From Candidatus Omnitrophota bacterium (GTDB lineage: Bacteria; Hinthialibacterota; Hinthialibacteria; Hinthialibacterales; Hinthialibacteraceae), in assembly GCA_040755155.1 (NCBI GenBank), contig JBFMBP010000097.1, positions 45,885 through 109,884 on the forward strand: a DNA stretch of 64,000 nt. The letters are read 5' to 3'. The translations under genes and the position numbers were made by a program. Below the pieces are notes generated by a model. The model saw nothing but the letters and a program-made list of their open reading frames with translations, had not been told where the DNA came from and ran no database searches. Positions within the stretch are counted from its first letter, which is position 1, and each line of letters opens with the position of its first letter. This document shows positions 24,401 through 32,720 of this stretch, one piece after another.

Positions 24401-24781
24401 TTAGTCTTCTTCCTTGACAGGATCCAACTGTCCGACGATCGTCGTTTCCGGGTCCACGATGACGGGCGCCGCAGGGGCCGTTTTTACGACCGCTTCGATT
24501 TTGACGGAGCCGTCTTTATATGCGCCGGATTGAAATTTTTCTAGAATTCCATGTTTCTTCAACATAGAGCGGACGGTTTCGCTCAATTGGACGCCCTTTT
24601 GCAGCCATTGCAAAATTTCTTCTTCTTTCAAGGATATCTGCGCCGGCTGTTTTACGGGATCGTACCAACCCACATCGGAGATGGTTTTTCCATCGCGGCG
24701 CCAATGCGAATCCACGACCACCAGCCGGTAAAAAGGCAGATTCTTTTTTCCCAACCTTTTGAGACGGATTTTTAGAGCCAT
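24401..24781 (-). CDS. rpsP: 30S ribosomal protein S16
   Basis: 126 residues. The opening MALKIRLKRLGKKNLPFYRL, then VVVDSHWRRDGKTISDVGWY and LQWLQKGVQLSETVRSMLKK are S16. The C-terminal 40 residues (KDGSVKIEAVVKTAPAAPVI, then VDPETTIVGQLDPVKEED) are an acidic and Ala/Pro-rich extension beyond the usual length of about 80-90. S16 is needed early in 30S assembly. A 190-bp gap holding a palindromic repeat separates it from ffh. Confidence 0.97.
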   Translation of the reverse strand: MALKIRLKRLGKKNLPFYRLVVVDSHWRRDGKTISDVGWYDPVKQPAQISLKEEEILQWLQKGVQLSETVRSMLKKHGILEKFQSGAYKDGSVKIEAVVKTAPAAPVIVDPETTIVGQLDPVKEED

Positions 24782-24850
24782 TAATTTCCTCCTGCGCTCC
24801 AGTTCTTTTCGATATAATTCATTCAGCGAGAATAATACCTATCGCCTTTA

Positions 24851-24970
24851 AATTTGCCGCTATCAAAATTCCTCTCCCAAGATTGGGAGAGGTTAGGTGA
24901 GGGTTGATATATTTAGCTAATATTCCCTCACCCTAAACCCTCTCCCAGAGGGCGAGGGAATTATAAGATA
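24851..24970. repeat. About 120-bp palindromic repeat (CTCTCCC family), copy 1
   Basis: Contains CCTCTCCCAAGATTGGGAGAGG, GTTAGGTGAGGGTTGATAT and CCCTCACCCTAAACCCTCTC, with partly complementary arms. The reverse-orientation copy at 31272-31400 agrees over most bases and its ends (AATTTGTnnCTT) form terminal inverted repeats. Here it fills the gap between ffh and rpsP, ending 8 bp from the ffh stop, so it will be transcribed within the operon. Confidence 0.8.
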
Positions 24971-24977
24971 TTCTCGC

Positions 24978-26360
24978 CTACATTCCGGGAAACATGCCGC
25001 GCATGTTCATCATTTTCTTCATCATCTTTTTGTTCATCTTGGTTTTTTTGCCCTTGATTTTACGCTTTCCGGCGCCCGCCATCATGCTCATCATCTGCTT
25101 GGTTTGGGCGAATTGCTTCAAGAGGCGATTGACTTCCTGCATGGAGGTCCCGCTGCCTTTGGCGATGCGGCGTTTGCGATTGCCATTAATGAGGTTGGGC
25201 ATAACGCGCTCTTGAGGAGTCATGGAATAGATAATGGCTTCCACGTACTTCATCTCGTCGCCGCTCATGTCGATTTCCTTCATCATGTCGGAAGTACCCA
25301 TGCCCGGCAGCATGGAAAGCATACTGCCGATGCCGCCCATCTTTTTGACTTGTTGAATCTGATTCAAGAAATCGTCGAAGGTATAGGTTTGATCGAGAAT
25401 CTTCTTTTGCAGTTGCAGCGCTTCTTCTTCGTTGATGGTCTGCTGCGCTTTTTCGATCAGCGTCAGCACGTCGCCCATGCCGAGAATGCGCGAGGCCATG
25501 CGGTCGGGATAGAAGAACTCCAAGTCGTCCAGTTTTTCGCCCATACCGGCGTAGAGAATCGGCTTGCCGGTTACTTGGCGGATGGAAATGGCCGCGCCGC
25601 CGCGCGCGTCGCTGTCCAGCTTCGTGAGGATAGCGCCGGTAATGCTGAGTTCTTCATTGAAGCGTTGTGCTTGGTTGATGGCGTCCTGCCCCACCATTGA
25701 ATCGACAACTAGGATGACGTGGGTAGGCCGCCAGGCGCGTTGGACGCGCTTGACCTCGGCCATCATCTCTTCGTCGATATGCAATCGTCCGGCGGTATCG
25801 AGAATCACCGTATCCAAGCCATCGCGATGGGCTTGCCTGGAGCCTTGGCGGGCGATGTCCACAGGATCGGCTTCCGTTCCCATTTGAAAGACGGGAACGC
25901 CGACCTGATCGCCGACGACTTCCAACTGCTTGATGGCGGCGGGGCGGTAAATGTCTCCGGCGCAGAGCAGAGGCTTGCGCCCTTCGCCCATAAGTTTCTT
26001 GGCCAGCTTGGCGGCGGTGGTGGTTTTTCCCGAACCTTGAAGCCCCACGAGCATGATGCGCGCTTCGCCGGGCAGCAGTTCCAGTTTGCTTTCCTTGCCG
26101 CCCAGAAGTTCGATCATCTCCTCGTTGACGATCTTGATGACCTGTTGTCCCGGCGTCAGGCTTTTGAGAATCTCGGCGCCCAGGGCGCGTTTTTCGACCT
26201 TCTCGCAAAACTCCTTGGCGACTTTATAATTGACGTCCGCTTCCAAAAACGCCTTGCGCACTTCGCGCAACGCTTCCTTGACGCTTTTCTCATCGAGGCG
26301 GGCTTTGCCCGTCAAATTGCGGAATATATTTTGAAATCGGCCTTGTAAATTTTCGAACAC
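24978..26360 (-). CDS. ffh: Signal recognition particle protein
   Basis: 460 residues. The N domain (residues 1-90) is followed by the G domain with GLQGSGKTTTAAKLAKKLM (P-loop at 106-113), DTAGRLHIDEEMM and GTGE-like TGKPILYAGMGEKLDDLEFF, then the Met-rich M domain that binds SRP RNA and signal sequences, ending in MNKKMMKKMMNMRGMFPGM. Ffh with 4.5S RNA targets inner-membrane proteins to FtsY. The ylxM gene lies 47 bp upstream, its usual partner. Confidence 0.98.
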   Translation of the reverse strand: MFENLQGRFQNIFRNLTGKARLDEKSVKEALREVRKAFLEADVNYKVAKEFCEKVEKRALGAEILKSLTPGQQVIKIVNEEMIELLGGKESKLELLPGEARIMLVGLQGSGKTTTAAKLAKKLMGEGRKPLLCAGDIYRPAAIKQLEVVGDQVGVPVFQMGTEADPVDIARQGSRQAHRDGLDTVILDTAGRLHIDEEMMAEVKRVQRAWRPTHVILVVDSMVGQDAINQAQRFNEELSITGAILTKLDSDARGGAAISIRQVTGKPILYAGMGEKLDDLEFFYPDRMASRILGMGDVLTLIEKAQQTINEEEALQLQKKILDQTYTFDDFLNQIQQVKKMGGIGSMLSMLPGMGTSDMMKEIDMSGDEMKYVEAIIYSMTPQERVMPNLINGNRKRRIAKGSGTSMQEVNRLLKQFAQTKQMMSMMAGAGKRKIKGKKTKMNKKMMKKMMNMRGMFPGM

Positions 26361-26407
26361 GCTTCCTCTCCTCTCGTCCGGCGTCTTGAGGATTCGTTTC
26401 GCCGCGT

Positions 26408-26797
26408 TTATTCCGAAGCGCCAACTAGTTTCATCAAATTCTTGATCTTCCGCTTCAGCGGCCCGGTATCGTAAAGAATATCGTCGCGCAATAAATGGTT
26501 GATTTCGGCGATTTCTTTCCTAACGGCGTCCAAATCCACCCCATCGCCAGGAGCAGCGCCGGATATTTTCAACCGCACGAGACCCAAATGTTCTTCTAAC
26601 TTTTCCAGCATTTTTTTGCCATGTTGGATGGCGTCATGAACCGCCTGGCGGGAGATATTCTCGCTCTCGGCAATCTCCCCGAAGGAGAGGTCTTCGTTGT
26701 AATGGAGGTCTATAAAGTCGCTTTGCCTGTCTGTTAGAAGACTTCCATACATATCCAACAAAAGGGATATCGTCTGTTTCTCTTCCAAACTCTCCAT
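26408..26797 (-). CDS. ylxM: YlxM-like DNA-binding protein (helix-turn-helix)
   Basis: 129 residues from the ATG at 26797; the ATG at 26815 adds six residues and neither has a strong ribosome site. The sequence EKQTISLLLDMYGSLLTDRQ, then DLHYNEDLSFGEIAESENIS and RQAVHDAIQHGKKMLEKLEE matches YlxM/p13, a sigma-70 region-4-like helix-turn-helix that stimulates the Ffh-FtsY-RNA system. The C-terminal tail after residue 95 is more variable. It heads the ylxM-ffh-rpsP cluster. Confidence 0.9.
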   Translation of the reverse strand: MESLEEKQTISLLLDMYGSLLTDRQSDFIDLHYNEDLSFGEIAESENISRQAVHDAIQHGKKMLEKLEEHLGLVRLKISGAAPGDGVDLDAVRKEIAEINHLLRDDILYDTGPLKRKIKNLMKLVGASE

Positions 26798-26829
26798 GAT
26801 CGGCTCGAAGAACATGTAAAGGTTAAAAT

Positions 26830-26868
26830 CTTGACGCTAATTTTATTTGAATCCCACTCAGCGTCAAG
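26830..26868 (-). promoter_or_regulatory. Promoter with perfect inverted repeat before ylxM-ffh operon
   Basis: On the minus strand TTGACG (26867-26862), a 16-bp spacer and TAAAAT (26845-26840) form a strong sigma-70 promoter. A 9-bp exact inverted repeat (CTTGACGCT at 26830-26838 and AGCGTCAAG at 26860-26868) overlaps the -35 and follows the -10. It could be an operator or a start-site hairpin; the regulator is unknown. Confidence 0.65.
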
Positions 26869-27033
26869 TCCTATTTCATTTTTCCAAAAGAGGATTCCTA
26901 TTAGAATGATAATCCAGCAAAAATATTTTGCCTCATAAATACGCCCAGCGGCATTTGCAATTTTTCTCCTTCTAACCTATACTTTGTAAACTATTTTCCC
27001 GTAAATCGCATATCTATTCAGGAGAATACCAAA

Positions 27034-29100
27034 GTGGCTCTGGAACAAAACCTCCTTGGAATCGCGCATTGCGTTCTCTTTCCCGGTCCCGGAAACGCAA
27101 ACTCCGTCATGCGCGGCGAAGGACCGAAAGAATATGTCCTCAAAACGCTGCAATGGATCGCGGACGATCCCCATTTTCAATCCATTGAAATCACTCGCAT
27201 TAAATCGCCATCCATCCGGCGGGAAGCGATCAAACTGCTCAAAAAAGCCCGCAAGGACGGCGCGATCCGCGAGATTGTCTTCTCCGCGCAGCCCGTACAA
27301 CTTATCAACGAAGACAACATCGTCCCGCCGTCCGACATCTGTTCGCTTGACGAGAACGAACGCAGCAAATCTGTTAATCGCCTGAAGGAATGCGTTGAGG
27401 AAGCCTGCGAATATAACTGCGATAAGTTCGCTTTTTACAGCGGCAAAGACCCGTCGATTCTTAACGGTTTGCAAGGATCGGAAGCGGAAGCAGCGCACAT
27501 AGAATCCCTTTCGCAATTGCGCCGCTCGATCCATGAAATCTGCGAATTCGTCCGTGAACGTTCGCAAGGGAAAATGGTTCCCATCTTGGAAATCTTCGAT
27601 TGCCGGATCAATCCTCAAGGCGCATCGTTTTTTAAAGAATCATTAATCGGCCCCGCTCCGCGCGCCGAAGCGTTAGCGGAATATATCCGTAATTTTTATG
27701 GACATAAAGAATTCGGCTTGATGTTGGATGCGAGCCACATGCTCATATCCGGAGAAGGCGCCGACGTTATTAAGAAACTTGCGCCATATCTTATTCACTT
27801 TCACATCGCCAATGTCGTATTGAACCGCAACGCCGCCAACGGTGAATGTCGTTATGGCGACGTTCATCCCGCTTTTCATGTTCCTGACGGCGAGTTGACG
27901 GAAGCGGTTCTCGCGGATTATTTGAAGGCGTTATCCGAAGCGGATTACCAAAATACACTGGCTTTCGAAATCAAACCCATTGGCAGCGAAATTCCCGAAG
28001 ACGCCGCCGCAACCGCCCAATCTTTTTATTTCGCCAGCCGCAACCGCATCGAAGTCAATTACGCGATTAAGAAAAATTACGTCTACCAGACGCGCAAATT
28101 TTTTACGGAAGAATTATGGGACAAACTCGCCGATCTGCGCGTCAAGCAGCCGAAGCTGATCGTTGAGCGCATGAAAGCGCGCAAGCAGCGTCAAGTCATC
28201 GCCCCGTCAGGTAAATTAACTATCCTGGCCGCCGATCATCCGGCGCGCATGGTGACCAATGTAGGAGACGACGCCGTGGCTATGGGCGACCGCTTCGATT
28301 ACCTGGGCCGATGCGCTCGCGTCTTGATGGTTTCCTCGGTGGATGGCTTAATGGCCACCGCCGACGTGATTGAAGACCTGGTCCTGCTCGATCATCTTTA
28401 TCAGGGAAAATCGGGCAAGAGTTTTCTGGAAGAGCGCGTCCTCATCGCTTGCATGAACCGCAGCGGCCTTGCCGGGGCCAAATACGAGATGCTTGACCGG
28501 CTGACGGCCTATCGCGACGTGAAGAAAATCATCGACTTGAAACTGGACGGCGCCAAGTTGCTGCTGCGCCTGGCCGTGCCCGATCCTTACGACCGCTATT
28601 GCATCCAAACGATGGAGGAATGCTCCAAAGGCGTCGAAGCCTGCAACGAACACAACCTACCGGTATTTCTCGAACCGCTTCCCGTGCGTCAGATCGACGG
28701 CAAATATAAACTGATCCTGGAAGCGGACGACCTCATCCGCGTCATCGGCGTGGCTTCGGGATTGTCTCATTCCTCCGCCAATTTGTGGCTTAAAATCCCC
28801 TACGTCGAGGAATACCATCGCGTAGTCCAAGCCTTTTCCGGTCCGATTCTCATGCTGGGCGGCGAATCGCTGGGCAATCCCATTTCGGTTATCGAGCAAT
28901 TCGCCCGCGGCCTGGGCGAGGGGCAGAACGTACGCGGCGCGATGGTGGGGCGAAACGTGCTTTACCCCGGCGACGACGATCCGGCGGCGGTGGCCGAGGG
29001 AATATGCGAAATCGTCAACAAAGGCGCGTCGGCCAACGAAGCCGTCAAGACCATCGCCGCCCTGCGCGGATGTAAGATGGACCTTTTGCCGAGGGAATAG
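27034..29100 (+). CDS. Fused sugar-isomerase-like TIM barrel and Cgl0159-like aldolase domain
   Basis: 688 residues starting at GTG with AGGAGAA 8 bases upstream. Residues 1-320 resemble the xylose isomerase-like TIM barrel of sugar phosphate isomerases/epimerases (MVPILEIFDCRINPQGASFF, FGLMLDASHMLISGEGADVI, LAPYLIHFHIANVVLNRNA). Residues about 385-680 resemble the Cgl0159-type beta/alpha-barrel aldolase-like domain of inositol-catabolism clusters (TILAADHPARMVTNVGDDAV, SGLSHSSANLWLKIPYVEEY, GPILMLGGESLGNP). Normally these are separate proteins. A single bifunctional enzyme that isomerises and then cleaves a sugar acid or sugar phosphate is plausible. No other iol gene is in the window. Confidence 0.7.
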   Translation: MALEQNLLGIAHCVLFPGPGNANSVMRGEGPKEYVLKTLQWIADDPHFQSIEITRIKSPSIRREAIKLLKKARKDGAIREIVFSAQPVQLINEDNIVPPSDICSLDENERSKSVNRLKECVEEACEYNCDKFAFYSGKDPSILNGLQGSEAEAAHIESLSQLRRSIHEICEFVRERSQGKMVPILEIFDCRINPQGASFFKESLIGPAPRAEALAEYIRNFYGHKEFGLMLDASHMLISGEGADVIKKLAPYLIHFHIANVVLNRNAANGECRYGDVHPAFHVPDGELTEAVLADYLKALSEADYQNTLAFEIKPIGSEIPEDAAATAQSFYFASRNRIEVNYAIKKNYVYQTRKFFTEELWDKLADLRVKQPKLIVERMKARKQRQVIAPSGKLTILAADHPARMVTNVGDDAVAMGDRFDYLGRCARVLMVSSVDGLMATADVIEDLVLLDHLYQGKSGKSFLEERVLIACMNRSGLAGAKYEMLDRLTAYRDVKKIIDLKLDGAKLLLRLAVPDPYDRYCIQTMEECSKGVEACNEHNLPVFLEPLPVRQIDGKYKLILEADDLIRVIGVASGLSHSSANLWLKIPYVEEYHRVVQAFSGPILMLGGESLGNPISVIEQFARGLGEGQNVRGAMVGRNVLYPGDDDPAAVAEGICEIVNKGASANEAVKTIAALRGCKMDLLPRE

Positions 29101-29103
29101 ATT

Positions 29104-29257
29104 GAGGTTTTTGCAAAATGGATAAAATCTACGCTTTAATTCTCCCCCCAAATTTGGGGGGAGTTAGAGGGGGGTTGATTTTATTAGGCTTAAAGCAACC
29201 CCCTCCTAACCTCCCCCAGGCTTGGGGGAGGAATAATGGAATTTTGTAAGAGGCTCG
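29104..29257. repeat. 154-bp MITE-like palindromic repeat, copy 1
   Basis: Runs from GAGGTTTTTGCAAAA to TTTTGTAAGAGGCTCG and contains TCTCCCCCCAAATTTGGGGG and CCTCCCCCAGGCTTGGGGGA hairpin arms. The copy at 41309-41462 is the same length in reverse orientation and nearly identical. Terminal inverted repeats (GCCTCTTGCAAAA) are clearer in copy 2. The right end lies 5 bp before the ATG of the DUF2283 gene. Confidence 0.85.
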
Positions 29258-29262
29258 ATTTA

Positions 29263-29472
29263 ATGAAGATCAAGTATTTTTCCGATACGGATACCGCCCT
29301 CCTCGAATTCATTGACAGCGAAGTCCAAGAAACGCAGGAGATTAACGAAAATATTTATATCGATTTAGATAAATACGGCAACTTGGTTAGCATGACGATC
29401 GAACATGCCAAGGAGAAAGCCCAACTCGCCGAATTGGCTTATCAACAGATGGAAGCGGCGAATACCGGTTGA
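29263..29472 (+). CDS. DUF2283 family protein
   Basis: 69 residues from the ATG at 29263. The sequence MKIKYFSDTDTALLEFIDSE, then VQETQEINENIYIDLDKYGN and LVSMTIEHAKEKA matches DUF2283, small proteins of unknown function common next to toxin-antitoxin or DUF4258 genes. The upstream region including the likely promoter comes from the MITE-like repeat; no definite ribosome site is visible (AAGAGG lies about 11 bases before the start). No toxin partner is adjacent. Confidence 0.8.
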   Translation: MKIKYFSDTDTALLEFIDSEVQETQEINENIYIDLDKYGNLVSMTIEHAKEKAQLAELAYQQMEAANTG

Positions 29473-29536
29473 ATTCAAAACGTTGAAATAAAAGTGAATA
29501 TCTACGCAGTACTGCTCGCAGACTGATAATAAAACA

Positions 29537-31252
29537 ATGGATTTAAGAACAAATCTTTCCATACTCCAATCTCCGCAGACTCCGCCCTCATTGGCGGCGG
29601 CGGTTGCTTATCTGCTTTTTCGGGAAATGCGCCTCGATCCGGCGAATCCGCAATGGAGCGGCGGCGATGTTTTGATCTATTCCGCCCGCTATGGCGATAC
29701 GGTTAGACAAGCGTATCGACTGGCTGGATGTGCAGAATCTAGCGTTCCTCCGGCGGGATTGAATCTTTGGACGGGACGATCACCTTCTATTACGCGGCCT
29801 CGCCGCATATTCGCATTGCTGGAAGCCGCTGATGCGGGGAATTTTCCTAAACTCGTCGATGCCTTTCAAGTTGACGCCGCTGTTTTATGCCCCGAACCGC
29901 CTTTGGACTCACATCGCTGGCGCATCGAGTCTCCCGGCGAACTTACGCTCGAAAAATTGGAAACCGTCTTTTGCTCTTCGCGCCGAAACGAGGCGCTGTT
30001 ATGGATCGTGGCTCCGCTAACGGGCGCCGCCTTATTCGAACCGGCGCGCAGCGGCTGCGTTTTGCCTCCCATAGCAAATCGAATGGCGAAATTGGGGACG
30101 GAAACCGCTTTCGACGTTCTTGCCCAAGTGAATCGACTGCGGGCGGAAGGACGGGACATTATTTCTTTTGGCCTAGGCGAACCTGATTTCGATACGCCAA
30201 GCCATATCAAGGATGCGGCCAAAAAAGCGTTGGATAAGAACGAAACCCATTACGCTCCCAGCGCTGGAATTCCCCAAATCCGCGAAGCTATCGCCCGATA
30301 CGTTCAACGCACGCGCCGCATCCCCGTCGATCCCGCCGAAGTGGTGGTTACGCCGGGCGCTAAGCCTATCATGTTCGACGTGATGATGTCGCTGATTAAT
30401 CCCGGCGACGAAGTGATTTATCCCAATCCCGGCTATCCCATTTACGAATCCGTCATCGATTGGATTGGCGGCGCATCCGTTCCTTTGCCGTTATTGGAAG
30501 AAAGAGAGTGGGGATTTGCCATCGACGATCTGGCGCGCTTAATCACGGCGAAAACCAAGATGATTGTGCTCAATACGCCGGGCAATCCCACGGGAACGCT
30601 GCTGAAGCCGGAATTGCTTAAAGAAATCGCCGATTTGGCGATCGATCGCAACCTGTGGGTCATCGCCGACGAGGTTTATTCCCAAATCGTTTTCGATGCG
30701 GAATTCCATTCCATCGCCAGTTATCCCGGCATGAAGGAACGGGTTATTATCGTGGACGGCTTTTCCAAGACTTACGCCATGACCGGTTGGCGGTTGGGAT
30801 ACGGCGTGATGAATAAAGATTTAGCCGTCCAAGCGGCAAAGATCGAGACCAATATCGACAGTTGCACTTGTACTTTCTCCCAGATCGCTGGAGTCCACGC
30901 TTTGGAAGGACCGCAGCACGAATCGTTCGTCATGGTGGAGCAATTCAAGGAACGCGCCAAGGTTTTGGTTGATGGACTAAACCAGATCGACGGAGTCCGT
31001 TGCCTGCCCGCTCAAGGCGCATTTTATCTCTTTTCCAACGTAACCGGCGCCTGCCGACGCTTGGGATTGAGATCGGCGAACGAATTGCAGCGGGAAATGC
31101 TGCATCAGGCAGGAGTCGCCGTACTGCCCCGTACTTGCTTTGGCCGCAAAAATGCGGGAGAAGATCGTGAATACATCCGGCTTTCTTTCGCTACATCGAT
31201 GGAAAACATTAGGGAAGGCTTGCGCCGCATGAAGCAATTCATCGAGCGATGA
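29537..31252 (+). CDS. Class I aminotransferase with N-terminal transketolase-like domain
   Basis: 571 residues. Residues 176-571 are a full fold-type I, class I/II aminotransferase with DIISFGLGEPDFDTPSHIKD, LNTPGNPTGTLL and the PLP-lysine in VDGFSKTYAMTGWRLGYG (Lys411). The first 175 residues are foreign to that family: SLAAAVAYLLFREMRLDPAN, then PQWSGGDVLIYSARYGDTVR resembles the opening of transketolase N-terminal domains (DPxNPxW...), but without the His and Gly-rich signature for thiamine diphosphate or the GDG motif. It looks like a degenerate TPP-enzyme fragment fused to an aspartate/aromatic-type aminotransferase. A stand-alone enzyme from residue 170 would be normal length. Confidence 0.82.
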   Translation: MDLRTNLSILQSPQTPPSLAAAVAYLLFREMRLDPANPQWSGGDVLIYSARYGDTVRQAYRLAGCAESSVPPAGLNLWTGRSPSITRPRRIFALLEAADAGNFPKLVDAFQVDAAVLCPEPPLDSHRWRIESPGELTLEKLETVFCSSRRNEALLWIVAPLTGAALFEPARSGCVLPPIANRMAKLGTETAFDVLAQVNRLRAEGRDIISFGLGEPDFDTPSHIKDAAKKALDKNETHYAPSAGIPQIREAIARYVQRTRRIPVDPAEVVVTPGAKPIMFDVMMSLINPGDEVIYPNPGYPIYESVIDWIGGASVPLPLLEEREWGFAIDDLARLITAKTKMIVLNTPGNPTGTLLKPELLKEIADLAIDRNLWVIADEVYSQIVFDAEFHSIASYPGMKERVIIVDGFSKTYAMTGWRLGYGVMNKDLAVQAAKIETNIDSCTCTFSQIAGVHALEGPQHESFVMVEQFKERAKVLVDGLNQIDGVRCLPAQGAFYLFSNVTGACRRLGLRSANELQREMLHQAGVAVLPRTCFGRKNAGEDREYIRLSFATSMENIREGLRRMKQFIER

Positions 31253-31271
31253 TATTTTCCCATGTTCTAAT

Positions 31272-31400
31272 AAATTTGTACCTTAAAATTCCCTCGCCCT
31301 ATGGGAGAGGGCAAGGGTGAGGGGATAATAAGTCTAATCATATCAACCCTCACCTAACCTCTCCCAATCTTGGGAGAGGGATTTTAAAAGCGACAAATTC
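31272..31400. repeat. About 120-bp palindromic repeat (CTCTCCC family), copy 2
   Basis: Reverse-orientation copy of 24851-24970. Its ends, AAATTTGTACCTTAAAATTC and the complement of GAATTTGTCGCTTTTAAAAT, are imperfect terminal inverted repeats. It lies between the aminotransferase stop and the homoserine kinase start. Confidence 0.8.
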
Positions 31401-31462
31401 AATGGTGATTGGTATTATCCCTTCCAATAATTTTATATCATTACATCAAGGCTCCTTTTATC

Positions 31463-32371
31463 ATGAATAACAAAATCCGTCTTCGCGTTCCTTGTTCCAG
31501 CGCCAATCTGGGACCAGGATTTGATACTATGGCGATTGCGCTAAACCGCCATAATTATATAGATTTGGAACTTATTGGATCAAAAACGGAATTAATTCAG
31601 ATTCAAGGCATTGATCCAGCATTTAAAGATATGTGCCTGGAAATGTTCAAAGCCGCCTCGAGCCATTTCCATCAGCGGGCGGGATTGGAAGAAATCCCCT
31701 TTGCCATCCGATTCGAAAACCATATTCCTATCGCCAGAGGTTTGGGCAGCAGCGCCACAATCAGACTCGCGGCTCTGCATGGATTAAACCAATTGCGGAA
31801 AACTGGAGTTCTCAGCGAAACAATCGTGCAATGGGCTTCCGAACTGGAGGCGTGTTCGGACAATGTCGCCGCCTCGTTTTTCGGCGGCATGACTGCTTCG
31901 GGCATCATCAACAACCGGCTCGTTTATCAACGCTGCGATGTCCCCAATGATATCGATTTCGTGGCGGTTTCTCCTTCCACGCCAGTAGAAACGGATAAGG
32001 CGCGAGTCTTTCCCGATTTAATCCCCCGCAAAGACGCCATATACACCCTTTCTCGGGGCATTCTTTTAGCGATGGCGTTCGCCTCCCGCGATTATGCCGC
32101 TATGGAAAATCTTTTCGAAGACCGACTCCATCAACCCTATCGTCAAAAAAGCATCCCGGCGCTCAATCCTTTATATGAGGTTATCCAGGCGGCTCAAAAG
32201 GCGGGCGCCCTAGGAGGCTACCTCAGCGGATCCGGCTCGACGGTTATGGCGTTGACGTTGAAAAACCGGGAGGAAGTGGCCCAAGCCATGCAAAACGCTT
32301 TCGCCAATTATGACATGGATTCGGAATGCCGCGTGATGAAAGCGGACAACCAAGGGATTCAGATTGTATAG
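31463..32371 (+). CDS. thrB: Homoserine kinase
   Basis: 302 residues from the ATG at 31463; the frame opens earlier but the extra residues (LPIILYHYIKAPFI) are not family-like. GHMP kinase features: VPCSSANLGPGFDTMAIALN, the phosphate loop ARGLGSSATIRLAALHG, and GALGGYLSGSGSTVMAL. The enzyme phosphorylates homoserine for threonine synthase. It stands alone with the palindromic repeat upstream and the shared terminator downstream. No thrC or hom gene is in the window. Confidence 0.95.
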   Translation: MNNKIRLRVPCSSANLGPGFDTMAIALNRHNYIDLELIGSKTELIQIQGIDPAFKDMCLEMFKAASSHFHQRAGLEEIPFAIRFENHIPIARGLGSSATIRLAALHGLNQLRKTGVLSETIVQWASELEACSDNVAASFFGGMTASGIINNRLVYQRCDVPNDIDFVAVSPSTPVETDKARVFPDLIPRKDAIYTLSRGILLAMAFASRDYAAMENLFEDRLHQPYRQKSIPALNPLYEVIQAAQKAGALGGYLSGSGSTVMALTLKNREEVAQAMQNAFANYDMDSECRVMKADNQGIQIV

Positions 32372-32418
32372 AGTAAAAATTATCGTTTTTTTAGGGTATT
32401 TTTTGGTGGAATTACTAG

Positions 32419-32452
32419 AAAAAAAACCATCCTAATACAATAGGATGGTTTT
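32419..32452. terminator. Bidirectional terminator between thrB and the nuo operon
   Basis: Stem AAAACCATCCTA / TAGGATGGTTTT around ATACAA. On the minus strand it is followed by eight T, on the plus strand by four T, so it is stronger for the leftward transcript and also ends thrB. Confidence 0.85.
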
Positions 32453-32590
32453 CACTTCAAGCAACGCCTTTCCTCCCCAACTGCTACTCAGCGGTCCCCA
32501 TTTTGCCGAGCGTGATGCCTGAAACCGTCTTTCAGGCTCGAAAGGAGTCTGAACCCCTCTCTATGATCTTGGCGTCGCTCATTGCGATAA
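32453..32590 (-). ncRNA. Candidate structured RNA upstream of the nuo-side terminator
   Basis: The minus strand from about 32590 to the terminator can close with GCGACGCC / GGCGTTGC (32571-32578 with 32461-32468) around an inner perfect 8-bp hairpin GCCTGAAA-GACGG-TTTCAGGC (32517-32537), the latter capped outside by CGAG/CTCG. It lies between the nuoD stop and the terminator. It is not a known riboswitch or 6S/4.5S/tmRNA that I can recognise. It could be an independent small RNA, the nuo 3' UTR, or an old palindromic element. Confidence 0.4.
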
Positions 32591-32720
32591 TGCTTATAAA
32601 ATTCGAACAATTCAATCTTACTAAAGATTTTTACCGATGTAAATAGGTTTTATTGGATTTAGCGAAAGATTTTTAACAAAAAAATAACTAACCATCCGCT
32701 TATTGCTTTTCCCCCGCCGC

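Noticed and set aside
24861-24962. CRISPR-like repeats
   Set aside because: The palindromic elements occur as dispersed copies without regular spacers or cas genes.
32453-32590. Possible 6S, 4.5S or tmRNA at the nuo 3' side
   Set aside because: None of the hallmark motifs (SRP GGAA loop, tmRNA ends, 6S open bubble layout) is recognisable; kept only as an unassigned RNA candidate.
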